This document shows positions 38,582 to 47,473 of a stretch of DNA of 64,000 bases, piece after piece. Position 1 is the stretch's first letter. Each line of letters opens with the position of its first letter. The notes under the pieces are model-generated. The model saw only the letters and a list, made by a program, of their open reading frames with translations. It searched no databases and was not told the DNA's origin. The position numbers and the translations under genes were made by a program. The stretch covers positions 38,758 to 102,757 of the forward strand of contig PMTR01000009.1 in the NCBI GenBank assembly GCA_003167255.1. The letters are read 5' to 3'. The DNA is from Bryobacterales bacterium (GTDB lineage: Bacteria > Acidobacteriota > Terriglobia > Bryobacterales > Bryobacteraceae).

Positions 38582-39529
38582 GTGGAATCCCGCTTAATTG
38601 AAGTCCCCGCCGGCGTGGATGCCGGCACTATCATCCCTGTTTCCATGCTGCGCGGCGACCGCCCCGGGCCGGTTCTGGCCCTCATCGCCGGCAATCACGG
38701 CTACGAATACCCGCCCGTCCTGGCGCTGCAGAAGTTTCCCGGCCTGATCCGCCCCGCCGAAATCAGCGGCTCCATCGTCATGGTTCAGGTGGCGAATATG
38801 CCGTCCTTCCTGGGCCGCACGGTTTACTTCAGTCCCATCGACGGCAAAAATCTCAACCGTGTCTATCCAGGCCGCCCCGACGGCTCCGTCTCCGAGCGAA
38901 TCGCCTACGCCATTACCTCCGAGGTCATCGAGAAAGCCGACTACGTCCTGGACCTCCACTGCGGCGACGGCAACGAGTGGCTGCGGCCCTATGTGTATCA
39001 GGCCGTCACCGGCCAGCCCCGGATCGATGCCGCCATCGCCCGCCTGGTGCTCGCGTTTGGAATCGACCACGTGGTGGTGGACCGCAACCGTCCCACCGAT
39101 CCTACCCGCTCCCTTTACTGCTCCACCACCGCCATCACGCGCGGCAAGCCCGCCGTCACCATCGAAAGCGGCGCCCTCGGCATGACCGACGATGAATCCG
39201 TCGACCGCATCCTCACCGGCATCTTCGGCGTCCTGCGCGAACTCGGCATGTGTGAGTCCGGACCGCCCCCGCTCACCCGCGCCACCTGGCTCGACCCCAC
39301 CGCCGTCGTGACCAGCCCCGAATCCGGCGTCCTCTATCCCAAGGTTGACCGCGACCAGACGGTGGCGGCCGGCGACCTCATCGCTCTCGTCACCGACTTT
39401 TTCGGAAACCAGATAGCCGAAGTGCGCGCCCCCATCGCCGGCCTGGTGCTCTACGTCGTCACTACCCCGCCCATCACGAAAGGCCAACCGGTAGCCTGCA
39501 TCGGCACGCCGGGCAGCACCGCGCCGTAA
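38582..39529 (+). CDS. Succinylglutamate desuccinylase/aspartoacylase family protein
   Basis: 315 residues from GTG 38582, with AGGA seven bases upstream. Zinc-carboxypeptidase-like fold: GNHGYEY provides the HxxE ligands and VLDLHCGDGN the second histidine. NLNRVYPG and the late ESGALG glutamate region complete the AstE/AspA pattern. Family members remove acyl groups from amino acids or similar amides in the cytoplasm. The C-terminal 80 residues form the usual beta domain (APIAGLVLYV). The true substrate is unknown. Confidence 0.85.
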   Translation: MESRLIEVPAGVDAGTIIPVSMLRGDRPGPVLALIAGNHGYEYPPVLALQKFPGLIRPAEISGSIVMVQVANMPSFLGRTVYFSPIDGKNLNRVYPGRPDGSVSERIAYAITSEVIEKADYVLDLHCGDGNEWLRPYVYQAVTGQPRIDAAIARLVLAFGIDHVVVDRNRPTDPTRSLYCSTTAITRGKPAVTIESGALGMTDDESVDRILTGIFGVLRELGMCESGPPPLTRATWLDPTAVVTSPESGVLYPKVDRDQTVAAGDLIALVTDFFGNQIAEVRAPIAGLVLYVVTTPPITKGQPVACIGTPGSTAP

Positions 39530-39590
39530 TATTACCGTGGGCTGTCAGCCGGCGACGATCGAGTGCGGAGATTTGCGTGCGGCCGAAAGA

Positions 39591-39632
39591 GCCGGCTGAA
39601 AGCCGGCTGCGGGCAAAATTGCCCGCCCCACA
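39591..39632. repeat. Palindromic repeat (GCCGGCTGAAAGCCGGC family)
   Basis: GCCGGCTGAAAGCCGGC is followed by GGGCAAAATTGCCCGCCCCAC; both halves form hairpins. Same layout as the copies at 12333-12373 and 25157-25198, but with a different second hairpin. Confidence 0.8.
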
Positions 39633-39653
39633 GGGCTGCGTGGTCACCGCGGC

Positions 39654-40043
39654 CTACTGCGTGATGATCTGCGCCGATGTGCTCTTCAGCGTTAAGGTTG
39701 TCGAGGAGATCGGAATCAGCAGCGTTTTGAAGTTGTACGTCAGTTGCACCTGTACGGTGCTACCCGGATGGTTGTTCGGGCTCCACGTCACACCCACCGT
39801 CAACTGCGCGTTGTCGAGCGCCGCCACGTTGGCTAGCGCGTCCGCCTGGACATCCGCCACCGCGGCCGCGTGGCCGCTGGTGCTTCCGCGCGTGGCCGCC
39901 CAACGCGCCGCGCGATGCGCCGCAAACGCGATGGAATTATAGGCGAACCCCATACGGCCGAAATCCGCGATCCCCATCAGCAGAATCAGAAACACCGTCG
40001 TGACCAACGCCGATTCCACCATCGTGCTGCCGCGCCGTTTCAC
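39654..40043 (-). CDS. TadE-like pilus assembly protein
   Basis: 129 residues from GTG 40043, which overlaps the stop of the upstream gene by four bases. The N-terminus KRRGSTMVESALVTTVFLILLMGIADFGR is a TadE-type prepilin-like segment with one membrane helix; the glutamate in MVE is conserved. TadE-like pseudopilins assist Flp/Tad pilus assembly. Only the minor components are here (TadE, TadE, TadG), without tadA/B/C or flp, so these may be part of a dispersed locus. Confidence 0.82.
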   Translation of the reverse strand: MKRRGSTMVESALVTTVFLILLMGIADFGRMGFAYNSIAFAAHRAARWAATRGSTSGHAAAVADVQADALANVAALDNAQLTVGVTWSPNNHPGSTVQVQLTYNFKTLLIPISSTTLTLKSTSAQIITQ

Positions 40044-40462
40044 TGGGCCCTCATGCTCACGGTGGTCGAGACCGCTCCCGCAAAGGGCACCAGCGAGTAG
40101 CTGAAGATGGGCGTCGCGGTGGTGGATGCCGTCACTTGGGCGTACACCCGCACCGGGCCGGACGAGCAACTGCCGCCGCAGCTCACCGCCGTGCCGTCCG
40201 AACACTTGCAGGCTTTCACAGCGGTTGCGGTGAGCCCTGGTACGTCCGGCGCCGCATTCAGCGCGGCGTTCTGCATGCCCGATGTATTCGACGCGTTGGC
40301 CGCGCTCAAGCTGCCGAACTGCGCTCCGGCCCGCGCCGCGTCGGCCACCGAAATGGCCGTGCGCATTACCAGCGTGTAGTCCAGCACGCCCGCCAGCAGC
40401 AGAAGGATCAGCGGCAGCATGACTGCGAACTCCACTAACGCCGTACCCCGTTTCCCGGCCAT
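40040..40462 (-). CDS. TadE/TadG-like pilus protein
   Basis: 140 residues. MAGKRGTALVEFAVMLPLILLLLAGVLDYTLVMR is the TadE-like membrane segment with the conserved VEF. A cysteine-rich loop CKCSDGTAVSCGGSCSSG holds four or five cysteines that could form disulfides outside the cell. Between a TadG-like gene 2 bp upstream and a second TadE-like gene overlapping downstream. Confidence 0.82.
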   Translation of the reverse strand: MAGKRGTALVEFAVMLPLILLLLAGVLDYTLVMRTAISVADAARAGAQFGSLSAANASNTSGMQNAALNAAPDVPGLTATAVKACKCSDGTAVSCGGSCSSGPVRVYAQVTASTTATPIFSYSLVPFAGAVSTTVSMRAQ

Positions 40463-40464
40463 AG

Positions 40465-41709
40465 CTATTCGCTCAAAGTGGCGCCGCCCTTCACCGGCGA
40501 TCCGCCGGGAAGCGCCGAGTAGTTGTTGTTCAGCGTGGCGCCACCGGAGAAGTTGACCGTGTCGGCCACGATGATGGTGTAGGCGCTCGCAGAGCCGCCC
40601 ATAAACGTCAGAGCGGTGGTCGGGAAATAGAGAGTCCCATTCATGATCGCTGTCGCTCCGTTGGAAAATGAGCTGGCCGCGCCCGCCCCCACGCTGGAGT
40701 CCTGGAAAAACAGAATCCCCGCCAACGGACCGGTGGTAGGGGCGCTCAGCGTTACCGTCGTGCCGCCGTTCAGCGTGATCGGCCCGTAGCTGTAGCCGGT
40801 GGCCGCCGTGTTGAAGAAGGTCACCCCCGCGCCCGTTATCGTGGAGCCGTTGCTCAACAATAACCCACCGCCTTTAAGGATGTATGTGCCCGGGTTGAAC
40901 GTCACATGCGAGCCACCGTTGATCGCGATCCCTTTGCAATAGGTTCCCGGCGAAAGCGTGGCCGTGTTCCCGTTCGAAACGCTCTTGCCGGTATAGTCGC
41001 AACCTCCCACCGATGGTTTCGGCAGGGACAAAAACGGATCGCTCGACGCCGTCACGCCAGTCATAGGCGCCGGACTCGTACTCGACCCGCCGTACACCGT
41101 CGCGTTTCCGGTCACGTCGAAATAGGTGGCCGTCACGTGCGAGCCGCCGCTCACCGACATGGCCGTGGTGCTCGAAGAGTCTACCATCACGCCGCAATTG
41201 ATTTGCACCGTGACACCGCCGCTCACGCTGAAGGCCCCGCTCGCCGCCGGATCGAGCGCGTAGAAACAGTTCGTTCCGCTGCCCAGCAGCGCCACCGCCC
41301 GCGCCTGCACCGTGCCGGAAGAAATTCCGATCAGCTCCATGAAGAATGTGGGCACGTTCTGCGAGATCAGAACTTCCACCGCGGTCGAATTCGCCGTCGA
41401 ATAGCCCGTTGCCGGAGGGTTGTTCACGGTGATGGCGACTCCGTTCGCCCCGTCCGTGAACCCGTTGGCCGCCGCATCTCCCTTGGCCGCCGCGATCAGA
41501 TTTGTCGAGCCGCTGGCTCGCAGTTCCTGCGCGCCGCCCACAGCCGCCGCATCCGCCGCCGTCTGCATGCGCGTCTTGACGTATTCCTCGTATCCGACGT
41601 CGATGCCCAGGCCGAGGAATGACAGCAGGACCGTCAGGCTCACCAGCATGGTGACCACGACGTATCCCCGCCGCCGGCACGTCCGGGCTGTCCCCCTGAC
41701 CGCGTTCAT
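40465..41709 (-). CDS. TadG-like protein with beta-rich extracellular domain
   Basis: 414 residues. The N-terminus (RRRGYVVVTMLVSLTVLLSFLGLGIDVGYEEYVKTRMQTAADAAAVGGA) matches the Tad/TadG N-domain (PF13400). The remainder is very rich in Gly, Ser and Thr with repeated patterns such as ISVSGGSHVT and NGSTITGAGVTFF, suggesting a beta-helix-like surface domain. First gene of the TadG-TadE-TadE operon. Probably exported and cell-surface exposed. Confidence 0.82.
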   Translation of the reverse strand: MNAVRGTARTCRRRGYVVVTMLVSLTVLLSFLGLGIDVGYEEYVKTRMQTAADAAAVGGAQELRASGSTNLIAAAKGDAAANGFTDGANGVAITVNNPPATGYSTANSTAVEVLISQNVPTFFMELIGISSGTVQARAVALLGSGTNCFYALDPAASGAFSVSGGVTVQINCGVMVDSSSTTAMSVSGGSHVTATYFDVTGNATVYGGSSTSPAPMTGVTASSDPFLSLPKPSVGGCDYTGKSVSNGNTATLSPGTYCKGIAINGGSHVTFNPGTYILKGGGLLLSNGSTITGAGVTFFNTAATGYSYGPITLNGGTTVTLSAPTTGPLAGILFFQDSSVGAGAASSFSNGATAIMNGTLYFPTTALTFMGGSASAYTIIVADTVNFSGGATLNNNYSALPGGSPVKGGATLSE

Positions 41710-41790
41710 GGCTCTTACGCCTCGACTCTACCAGCGCCGGCCCACCCTGCCAATCGGGTGCGAGTCTGATCCGCGGTGGATAATCACCTT

Positions 41791-41877
41791 GGAAGTTAGA
41801 AGTTAGAAGCAGGGGGCCGGCGCGGGGCAAGGGCGAAGCGCTCGGCTCCATTCTAACTTCCTCATCTTCTAACTTCC
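41791..41877. repeat. Inverted repeat GGAAGTTAGAAG / CTTCTAACTTCC
   Basis: Exact 12-bp arms at 41791-41802 and 41866-41877, each with a second offset copy of the same motif (AAGTTAGAAG and TTCTAACTTCC). Intergenic, between the tadG-like start and the next gene's end. Confidence 0.75.
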
Positions 41878-41883
41878 AGCTTC

Positions 41884-41918
41884 CATATCCCGAAGGGATA
41901 TCAAGGGCGCAGCCCTTG
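41884..41918. terminator. Paired hairpins, possible terminator
   Basis: ATATCCC-GAA-GGGATAT at 41884-41900 and CAAGGGC-GCA-GCCCTTG at 41902-41918. They lie just 3' of the stop codon of the - strand gene that ends at 41923. There is no T-run, so an intrinsic terminator is only possible; they could be repeats instead. Confidence 0.4.
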
Positions 41919-41922
41919 CTGT

Positions 41923-42873
41923 TTAGGTTCCGATTGCGTTCGTCGCCATCGGATTGATCACCGATCCGTCCGCCGCCAGCGTTCCCGGCGGATACGTCAT
42001 CCCTGCAATGGCCGGCCCGATCACGTTCGCCTGAAACATAGGCATGTCGTCCGGGAAATTTCCGGTCCCGCTGAGAAAGGCCACCATCTGATCGTTGTAG
42101 TTCGTGATGGCCCCACCCTGATTGATTTCCTGCGTCAGGTCCGCGGCTAGTTGCGGCACGCCGTATCCGCCGAACTTCGCATAGTACGCGAGATCGGCCG
42201 CATTCACCGTCTGGCCGCTCGGCAACTGGATGAAATTGGCCTTCGGCTCCGTGGTGGTCGCAGTGGACGTAGGAAACGGAACTTTCTGCACCACCGTGCC
42301 TCCCAGCAGCGTCGCCAGTTGCTGCGCCGTCTGGTCGGAAGCGTAATACGCCGGCGAGTCGTAAACCGTGCCGAAGGGCATGTTTTCCGTCAACTGCGAA
42401 CGATCCTTAAAAGTGGGCTGGAACGAACCGTTCATGATGGCGGCGATCAACGCGCCGATCCCTGGCTGCGCGGGAGTCGCTGCGGGCGTCGAACTCGGAG
42501 TGCTGGCGGCGGTCACCGCAGGTGTGGCCGTCACCAGGCCCGCGAGCGGGTTCACAGGCACCACTTCGGTGGTGGCGGCCGTGGTGGCAGTGCTGCTCGC
42601 CGGGTTCGCCGGCGGCGGCCCACATGTCACCCAGCCCGCGAGCGGGTTCACCGTCGCCATCGTGGTCTTCGTGGCGCTCGGCGCCGCAGCCGTTTTGACG
42701 GCCACTCCTTCGCCTGACCTCGCAACCGGAGGCCGGCCCGTCACCAGGGCGGCGAAGGGATTCACCGCTTTGGTGGTCTGTCCCGAGGTTGCCGATCCCG
42801 TTTGTGCGTTGTGGGTCTGCGCCGGAACTCGCGCCGGAGTCGGCAGAGTAACCGAATGCTGAGCGATCTTCAT
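41923..42873 (-). CDS. Pro/Thr/Ala-rich protein with threefold VNPxAxxVT motif
   Basis: 316 residues from the ATG at 42873, with AAGGA upstream. No signal peptide. The first half is low-complexity Thr/Ala/Pro with three copies of one motif: VNPFAALVTGRPP, VNPLAGWVTCGPPPA and VNPLAGLVTATPA, about 40 residues apart. The second half (about 165-316) looks folded, with PFGTVYDSPAYYASDQTAQQLATLLGG and a YAKFGGYGVPQLAADLTQEINQGG helix-rich part. No family recognised. The motif spacing suggests a repeated short binding segment in a disordered arm. Confidence 0.65.
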   Translation of the reverse strand: MKIAQHSVTLPTPARVPAQTHNAQTGSATSGQTTKAVNPFAALVTGRPPVARSGEGVAVKTAAAPSATKTTMATVNPLAGWVTCGPPPANPASSTATTAATTEVVPVNPLAGLVTATPAVTAASTPSSTPAATPAQPGIGALIAAIMNGSFQPTFKDRSQLTENMPFGTVYDSPAYYASDQTAQQLATLLGGTVVQKVPFPTSTATTTEPKANFIQLPSGQTVNAADLAYYAKFGGYGVPQLAADLTQEINQGGAITNYNDQMVAFLSGTGNFPDDMPMFQANVIGPAIAGMTYPPGTLAADGSVINPMATNAIGT

Positions 42874-42971
42874 GTTCCAATCCTTCTCTCTTCTTCCATC
42901 GGCGGAACCGCAAAATTCCTGCACCCCGCCGTGTCAGCGAAGTTTATTCGTGCAATTGCGTAACCAAAATC

Positions 42972-42992
42972 GACAGGCCAGGGGGCCTGTCC
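42972..42992. repeat. Palindromic repeat GACAGGCC...GGCCTGTC
   Basis: GACAGGCC, a five-base centre, then GGCCTGTC, in the gap between two divergent genes. Same family as 10647-10662 and 35227-35258. Confidence 0.75.
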
Positions 42993-43006
42993 TACTCGGC
43001 GTTACC

Positions 43007-43960
43007 ATGGCATCTATGCATGATCGCGTCGCCGCCGCCTACGAACGCATCCGCCCCTTGGTCCGCGAGACTCCGGTGGAAGAGTCCGCCGCTTTGGCCG
43101 ATCGCTCCGGCGCCACGGTCTTACTGAAACTCGAACACCTCCAGCACACCGGCTCCTTTAAGTTCCGCGGAGCGTCCCATAAGATCGCGCTCCTCACCGC
43201 CGGGCAGGCCGCCCGCGGCGTGGTAGCCGCTTCCAACGGCAACCACGGCCTGGGCGTCGCTGCCGCCGCACGCGCACGATCTATCGCCGCCGAAGTCTTC
43301 GTTTCCTCCAGCGTCTCACCCGCCAAAGCGCGGCGCATCGAATCGCTCGGCGCGCGCATCCGTACGGCCGGTTCGGACCCCCTCACCGCCGAACTGGCCG
43401 CGCGCCACGCCGCGGAATCCTCCGGCCGGGTCTTCATCTCTCCGTACAACGATCTCGATGTGGTGGCCGGCCAGGGCACCATCGCCGTGGAACTCGACCG
43501 CCAGGCGCCCCACCTCGACGCGGTCTTCGTGGCGGTCGGCGGCGGAGGCCTCATCGCCGGCATCGGCGCCAGCCTCAAGTCGATTTCTCCCGACACTCAG
43601 ATCATCGGATGCTGGCCCGAAAACTCGCCGGTCCTCTACCAGTGCCTCCAGGCCGGCCAGGTGATCGACGTTCCCGAAAAACCCACTCTTTCCGAGAGCA
43701 CTTCGGGCGGCCTCGAACCCAATTCCGTCACCCTGGAACTCTGCCGCAACGCCATCGACCGCGCCATTTTTGTGTCGGAAGACGAGATTTTGGCGGCGAT
43801 GCGGCTGGTCCTCGAAGCCGAACACTGGGTGATCGAAGGCGCGGCCGCCGTGGCCGTGGCCGCTTTCCGTCAGGATGCCCACCGTTGGGCCGGCAAGACC
43901 GTCGCCATCATCCTGTGCGGCCGGAATGTCTCCCCCGAAGTCTGGCGCCGGGTTGTGTAA
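43007..43960 (+). CDS. PLP-dependent threonine/serine dehydratase
   Basis: 317 residues from the ATG at 43007. Fold type II PLP enzyme: SFKFRGA contains the Schiff-base lysine, ASNGNHGLGVA the phosphate/carboxylate loop, and VGGGGLIAGI the glycine loop that holds the PLP phosphate. There is no C-terminal ACT domain, so it resembles catabolic threonine dehydratases or serine racemase-like enzymes rather than biosynthetic IlvA. It would deaminate threonine to 2-oxobutanoate or serine to pyruvate. The gene stands alone. Confidence 0.88.
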   Translation: MASMHDRVAAAYERIRPLVRETPVEESAALADRSGATVLLKLEHLQHTGSFKFRGASHKIALLTAGQAARGVVAASNGNHGLGVAAAARARSIAAEVFVSSSVSPAKARRIESLGARIRTAGSDPLTAELAARHAAESSGRVFISPYNDLDVVAGQGTIAVELDRQAPHLDAVFVAVGGGGLIAGIGASLKSISPDTQIIGCWPENSPVLYQCLQAGQVIDVPEKPTLSESTSGGLEPNSVTLELCRNAIDRAIFVSEDEILAAMRLVLEAEHWVIEGAAAVAVAAFRQDAHRWAGKTVAIILCGRNVSPEVWRRVV

Positions 43961-44026
43961 CCCCAGCCAGGCTGCGTTCGCCCTAATGGGTTACCCGAAA
44001 ATGCATATACTATATCCCTTGTAATC

Positions 44027-46972
44027 ATGAAACGTACCTTTTTGTTCCTCGTTCCAGCCACCGTCGTCTGTGCGGGGCTGGCGTTCGCGCAACCGGCCTC
44101 CCCGCCGCGGCTCACCCCGGAACTCTTTCACGAAATCCAGATGCGCAACATCTCCGGGACGTTCACTTCCGGGCGCATCGCCGACGTCGCCGTGGACCCC
44201 CACAATCGCGACATCTGGTACGTCGCGACGGCCTCCGGCGGCCTCTGGAAAACCACCAATCGCGGCATCACTTTCAATCCGATCTTCGATAACGGCGGCT
44301 CCTACTCGCTCGGCTGCGTCACCGTCGATCCGAACAACCCCGATGTCGTCTGGCTGGGCACCGGCGAGAACGAAGCCCAACGCGCCATCGGTTATGGCGA
44401 CGGCATCTACAGGAGCACCGACGCCGGCCGCACCTGGAAGAACATGGGGCTCAAAAACTCCGAGCACATCGCCAAGATCCTCATCGATAAACGCGATTCC
44501 AAGGTCATGTGGGTCGCGGTGCAAGGACCGCTCTTCGCGCCCGGCGGCGACCGCGGCCTGTACAAGACCACCGATGGCGGCCAGACGTGGAAGCCCCTGC
44601 TCCAGATCTCCGAAAACACCGGCATCACCGATATCGATATCGATCCGCGCAATCCCGACGTGATCTACGCGGCCGCTTACCAGCGCCGCCGCAATACCAG
44701 CGTGGTGGTGGCCGGTGGCCCGGAGGCCGGCATCTTCAAGACCACCGACGGCGGCGCGCACTGGACCCAACTCAAAGACGGCCTGCCCACCGTGGACATG
44801 GGCCGCATCGCGCTGGCTATTTCGCCGCAGAAGCCCGACGTGGTGTACGCCTTCATCATGACTGCCAAGATCAAAAAGATGAGCGGCTTCTACCGGTCCG
44901 ACGACGCCGGCGCCCACTGGACGCGCGGCGCTGCCTTCGAAGTCCAGGACCCCGAATACTATGGCGAGATTTTCGCCGACCCCTCGCAATACGACCGCGT
45001 CTACGGCATGGATATCAACGTCTTCGTCACCGAAGACGGCGGCAAGACCATCCAGCGCGCCGGCTGGGGCATCCACTCCGATAACCACGCCTTGGTCTTC
45101 GATCCCGCCGACCCGCAGCATTTGATCGAAGGCAACGACGGCGGCCTCTTTGAGTCCTACGACCACGGCCGCTCCTGGCGCCACTTCAACAACATTCCGG
45201 TGACGCAGTTCTATCGCGTGTCGGTGGACAACGGCCTGCCGTTTTACAACGTCTATGGGGGCACCCAGGACAACGGCTCCCAGGGCGTCCCCTCGCGCAC
45301 TTCCAGCCGCGCTGGCGTCCGCACTTCCGATTGGATGAACACGGGCGGTGGCGATGGCTACCAGTCGCGCGCCGACCAGGACGATGCCTCCATCGTCTAC
45401 ACCTGCTCCCAGCAGATCAACTGCGTGCGCCTCGACCTCAAGACCGGCATCAGCACGAGCATCAACCCGCAGGCCGGGCGCGGCGGCCGCGGCGGGCAGA
45501 CGCCACCAACGCCGCCACCGGGCAAAGTCGACGACCCCAAGCTGCGTTCGCGCTGGGACATTCCCTTCATCATCAGCCCCCACAACCACACGCGCCTTTA
45601 CATCGCCGGCAACCGCCTGATGCGCAGCGACGATAGCGGCGCTTCCTGGAAGCTGGTTTCGGCCGACCTCACACGCGCCATCGACCGCGACACCGTCCCC
45701 GTGATGGGGAAGGTGTGGGGCCCCGACGCCGTTTGGAAAAACGAATTCACCGACGAATACGGAACCGGCACGGCGCTGGCCGAATCGCCGCTCAAGGAAG
45801 GACTGCTCTTCGTCGGCACCGACGACGGCCTGGTGCAGATCTCCGAAGACAGCGCGCAGACCTGGCGCAAGATCGACAAGTTCCCCGGCGTCCCCGATCT
45901 CACCTACGTCACCGACGTCCACCCATCGCCCACCGACGTCAATACCGTCTACGTCACCCTCAACGATTTCCAGCGTGGCAATTTCAAGCCGTATCTCGTC
46001 AAGTCGACCGACCTCGGCCGCACCTGGATCTCCATCACCGGCGATCTTCCCGACCGCGACCCCGCCTGGAGCATCGTCCAGGACCACATCAATCCCCGGC
46101 TCCTCTTCGTAGGAACCGAGTTCGGCCTCTCATTCAGCATCGATGGCGGCGCGCACTGGATCAGGATCACCAACGGCATGCCCACCATCGCGATTCGCGA
46201 CCTGGAAATCCAGCGCCGCGAGAGCGATCTGGCCGCCGCTTCGTTCGGACGCGGATTCTTCATCCTCGACGACTACTCGGCGCTCCGCCAGATCAACCCG
46301 GAAACGCTCACTTCCGAAGGCGCCCTGTTCGCGCCCGGCCGCAAGGCGCGCCAGTTCGATGAGATCGGTTACTACAGGGCGCAGGGCGACAACATCGCTT
46401 CTCCCAACCCGGCTTTCGGCGCGATGCTCACCTACTATTTGCGCGACGACCTGGCCAGTGCCGGCGGAGCCGACGCCCCCAAGTACGTTTTGCAAGTCGC
46501 CGATTCCACCGGCAAGATGGTCCGCCAGCTCGACGCCTCGACGCGCGCCGGTCTGCACCGGGTAGCCTGGGACCTGCGTGAAACCCCGCCCGCCAATGCC
46601 GGCGGCCGTGGGGGCCGCGGCGGCGGTGGCCGTGGTGGTGCTGGCGCGGCCGGTGACGCCGGTGCCGGCGGCGCTGGCGCGGCAGGTGATGTGGGCGCAG
46701 CCGGTGCTGCTGGTGCAGGCGCTGGTGCAGGCGATGGCCGTGGCGGTCGCGGCGGCGCCGGCGACGTAGCCGACGCCGGTGCCCCCGCAGCCCAAGCCGG
46801 TCGCGGCGGCGGTGGTGGTGGCGGATTCGGCGGCCGTGGCGGACGCAGCGGCGCCGCTGTCAAACCCGGCATCTACACCGTCACACTCGGCAAACTGGCC
46901 GGAACGAATTTCACTCCCCTGGGCCAGCCGCAGAAAGTGGAAGTAGTGCCGCTCGAAGCGTCGAACCGCTAA
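44027..46972 (+). CDS. Secreted BNR/sortilin-type beta-propeller protein with Gly-rich tail
   Basis: 981 residues with a signal peptide (MKRTFLFLVPATVVCAGLAFAQ). The body contains many BNR/Asp-box-like units of the form STDAGRTWK, TTDGGQTWKPL, SDDAGAHWTRG, SEDSAQTWRK and SIDGGAHWIR, typical of VPS10/sortilin-like propellers seen in acidobacterial glycosyl-hydrolase-related proteins. At about 857-944 a strongly Gly/Ala/Arg/Asp-rich stretch (GGRGG and GAAGD-like units) separates the propeller from a final beta segment (KPGIYTVTLGKLAGTNFTPLG). A smaller GGRGG-PTPPPG insert lies near residue 485. Function is unknown; no catalytic motif is evident. Confidence 0.8.
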   Translation: MKRTFLFLVPATVVCAGLAFAQPASPPRLTPELFHEIQMRNISGTFTSGRIADVAVDPHNRDIWYVATASGGLWKTTNRGITFNPIFDNGGSYSLGCVTVDPNNPDVVWLGTGENEAQRAIGYGDGIYRSTDAGRTWKNMGLKNSEHIAKILIDKRDSKVMWVAVQGPLFAPGGDRGLYKTTDGGQTWKPLLQISENTGITDIDIDPRNPDVIYAAAYQRRRNTSVVVAGGPEAGIFKTTDGGAHWTQLKDGLPTVDMGRIALAISPQKPDVVYAFIMTAKIKKMSGFYRSDDAGAHWTRGAAFEVQDPEYYGEIFADPSQYDRVYGMDINVFVTEDGGKTIQRAGWGIHSDNHALVFDPADPQHLIEGNDGGLFESYDHGRSWRHFNNIPVTQFYRVSVDNGLPFYNVYGGTQDNGSQGVPSRTSSRAGVRTSDWMNTGGGDGYQSRADQDDASIVYTCSQQINCVRLDLKTGISTSINPQAGRGGRGGQTPPTPPPGKVDDPKLRSRWDIPFIISPHNHTRLYIAGNRLMRSDDSGASWKLVSADLTRAIDRDTVPVMGKVWGPDAVWKNEFTDEYGTGTALAESPLKEGLLFVGTDDGLVQISEDSAQTWRKIDKFPGVPDLTYVTDVHPSPTDVNTVYVTLNDFQRGNFKPYLVKSTDLGRTWISITGDLPDRDPAWSIVQDHINPRLLFVGTEFGLSFSIDGGAHWIRITNGMPTIAIRDLEIQRRESDLAAASFGRGFFILDDYSALRQINPETLTSEGALFAPGRKARQFDEIGYYRAQGDNIASPNPAFGAMLTYYLRDDLASAGGADAPKYVLQVADSTGKMVRQLDASTRAGLHRVAWDLRETPPANAGGRGGRGGGGRGGAGAAGDAGAGGAGAAGDVGAAGAAGAGAGAGDGRGGRGGAGDVADAGAPAAQAGRGGGGGGGFGGRGGRSGAAVKPGIYTVTLGKLAGTNFTPLGQPQKVEVVPLEASNR

Positions 46973-47090
46973 AGCAGTTGGGGCAGCCGCTTTACCTATG
47001 AACAGGTTTCTGCTCGATACAGGTTTTGCCTGACATAGCCGGCCTGCAATCCTGGAATGCAATCCGTCATAATGTAATGGGACTCGTCTC

Positions 47091-47363
47091 ATGATTCACA
47101 ATGCCAAAGATCTCTCTCCCGACCAGAAGAGGGCCATTGAAAGCTTGCTCGGACGCCGCGTACTGGAAGACGAGGCAATCAGCGTCCGCGCGATTGAGCC
47201 TCCTATACTCTCCGATCAGCGGCGGCAAGAACTAGCGGCGGAGCTTAGGAAGTATTTCGCCGGTGTGGATGCCCGCCGCAATGACGGCTCCCCGGCGGAA
47301 GCCGAGCGAATCCTCACTGAGGCCATCCGGAGCAGCCGGCCCGGCTATCGCCCGCACCAGTGA
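47091..47363 (+). CDS. Small antitoxin-like protein
   Basis: 90 residues, charged and helical: DLSPDQKRAIESLLGRRVLEDEAISVRAIEPP, then QRRQELAAELRKYFAGVD. This resembles small antitoxin proteins that precede PIN-domain toxins in Acidobacteria, though I cannot name the family. The stop codon overlaps a GTG that opens like a PIN toxin (VKIVL) and is cut short 20 codons later, which supports the toxin-antitoxin reading. Confidence 0.55.
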   Translation: MIHNAKDLSPDQKRAIESLLGRRVLEDEAISVRAIEPPILSDQRRQELAAELRKYFAGVDARRNDGSPAEAERILTEAIRSSRPGYRPHQ

Positions 47364-47422
47364 AGATCGTCCTTGCGCCAGGCCGAAGCGTCGGTAAACA
47401 CTTAGCGACTTTGCGGGAGTGA
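47360..47422 (+). pseudogene. Truncated toxin remnant (PIN-like start)
   Basis: GTG at 47360 overlaps the stop of the antitoxin-like gene. The 20 codons read VKIVLAPGRSVGKHLATLRE and then stop. PIN toxins usually begin MKIVLDTNV, with the aspartate that binds metal; here the match ends after VL. Most of the gene appears deleted. Short length keeps confidence low. Confidence 0.4.
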
Positions 47423-47473
47423 TAGGTTAAGGCGTGAGCCGCGCTCGCGTTCTTGACCAGCCTCTCCTGTTCG

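Noticed and set aside
39654-41709. Complete Flp/Tad pilus locus
   Set aside because: Only TadE/TadG-like minor proteins occur; no prepilin flp, peptidase, ATPase or secretin gene is in the window.
43991-46087. 698-residue open frame antisense to the BNR-propeller gene
   Set aside because: GC-rich codon bias keeps the opposite strand open; the + strand frame has the signal peptide and Asp-box repeats, the antisense frame has no domain.
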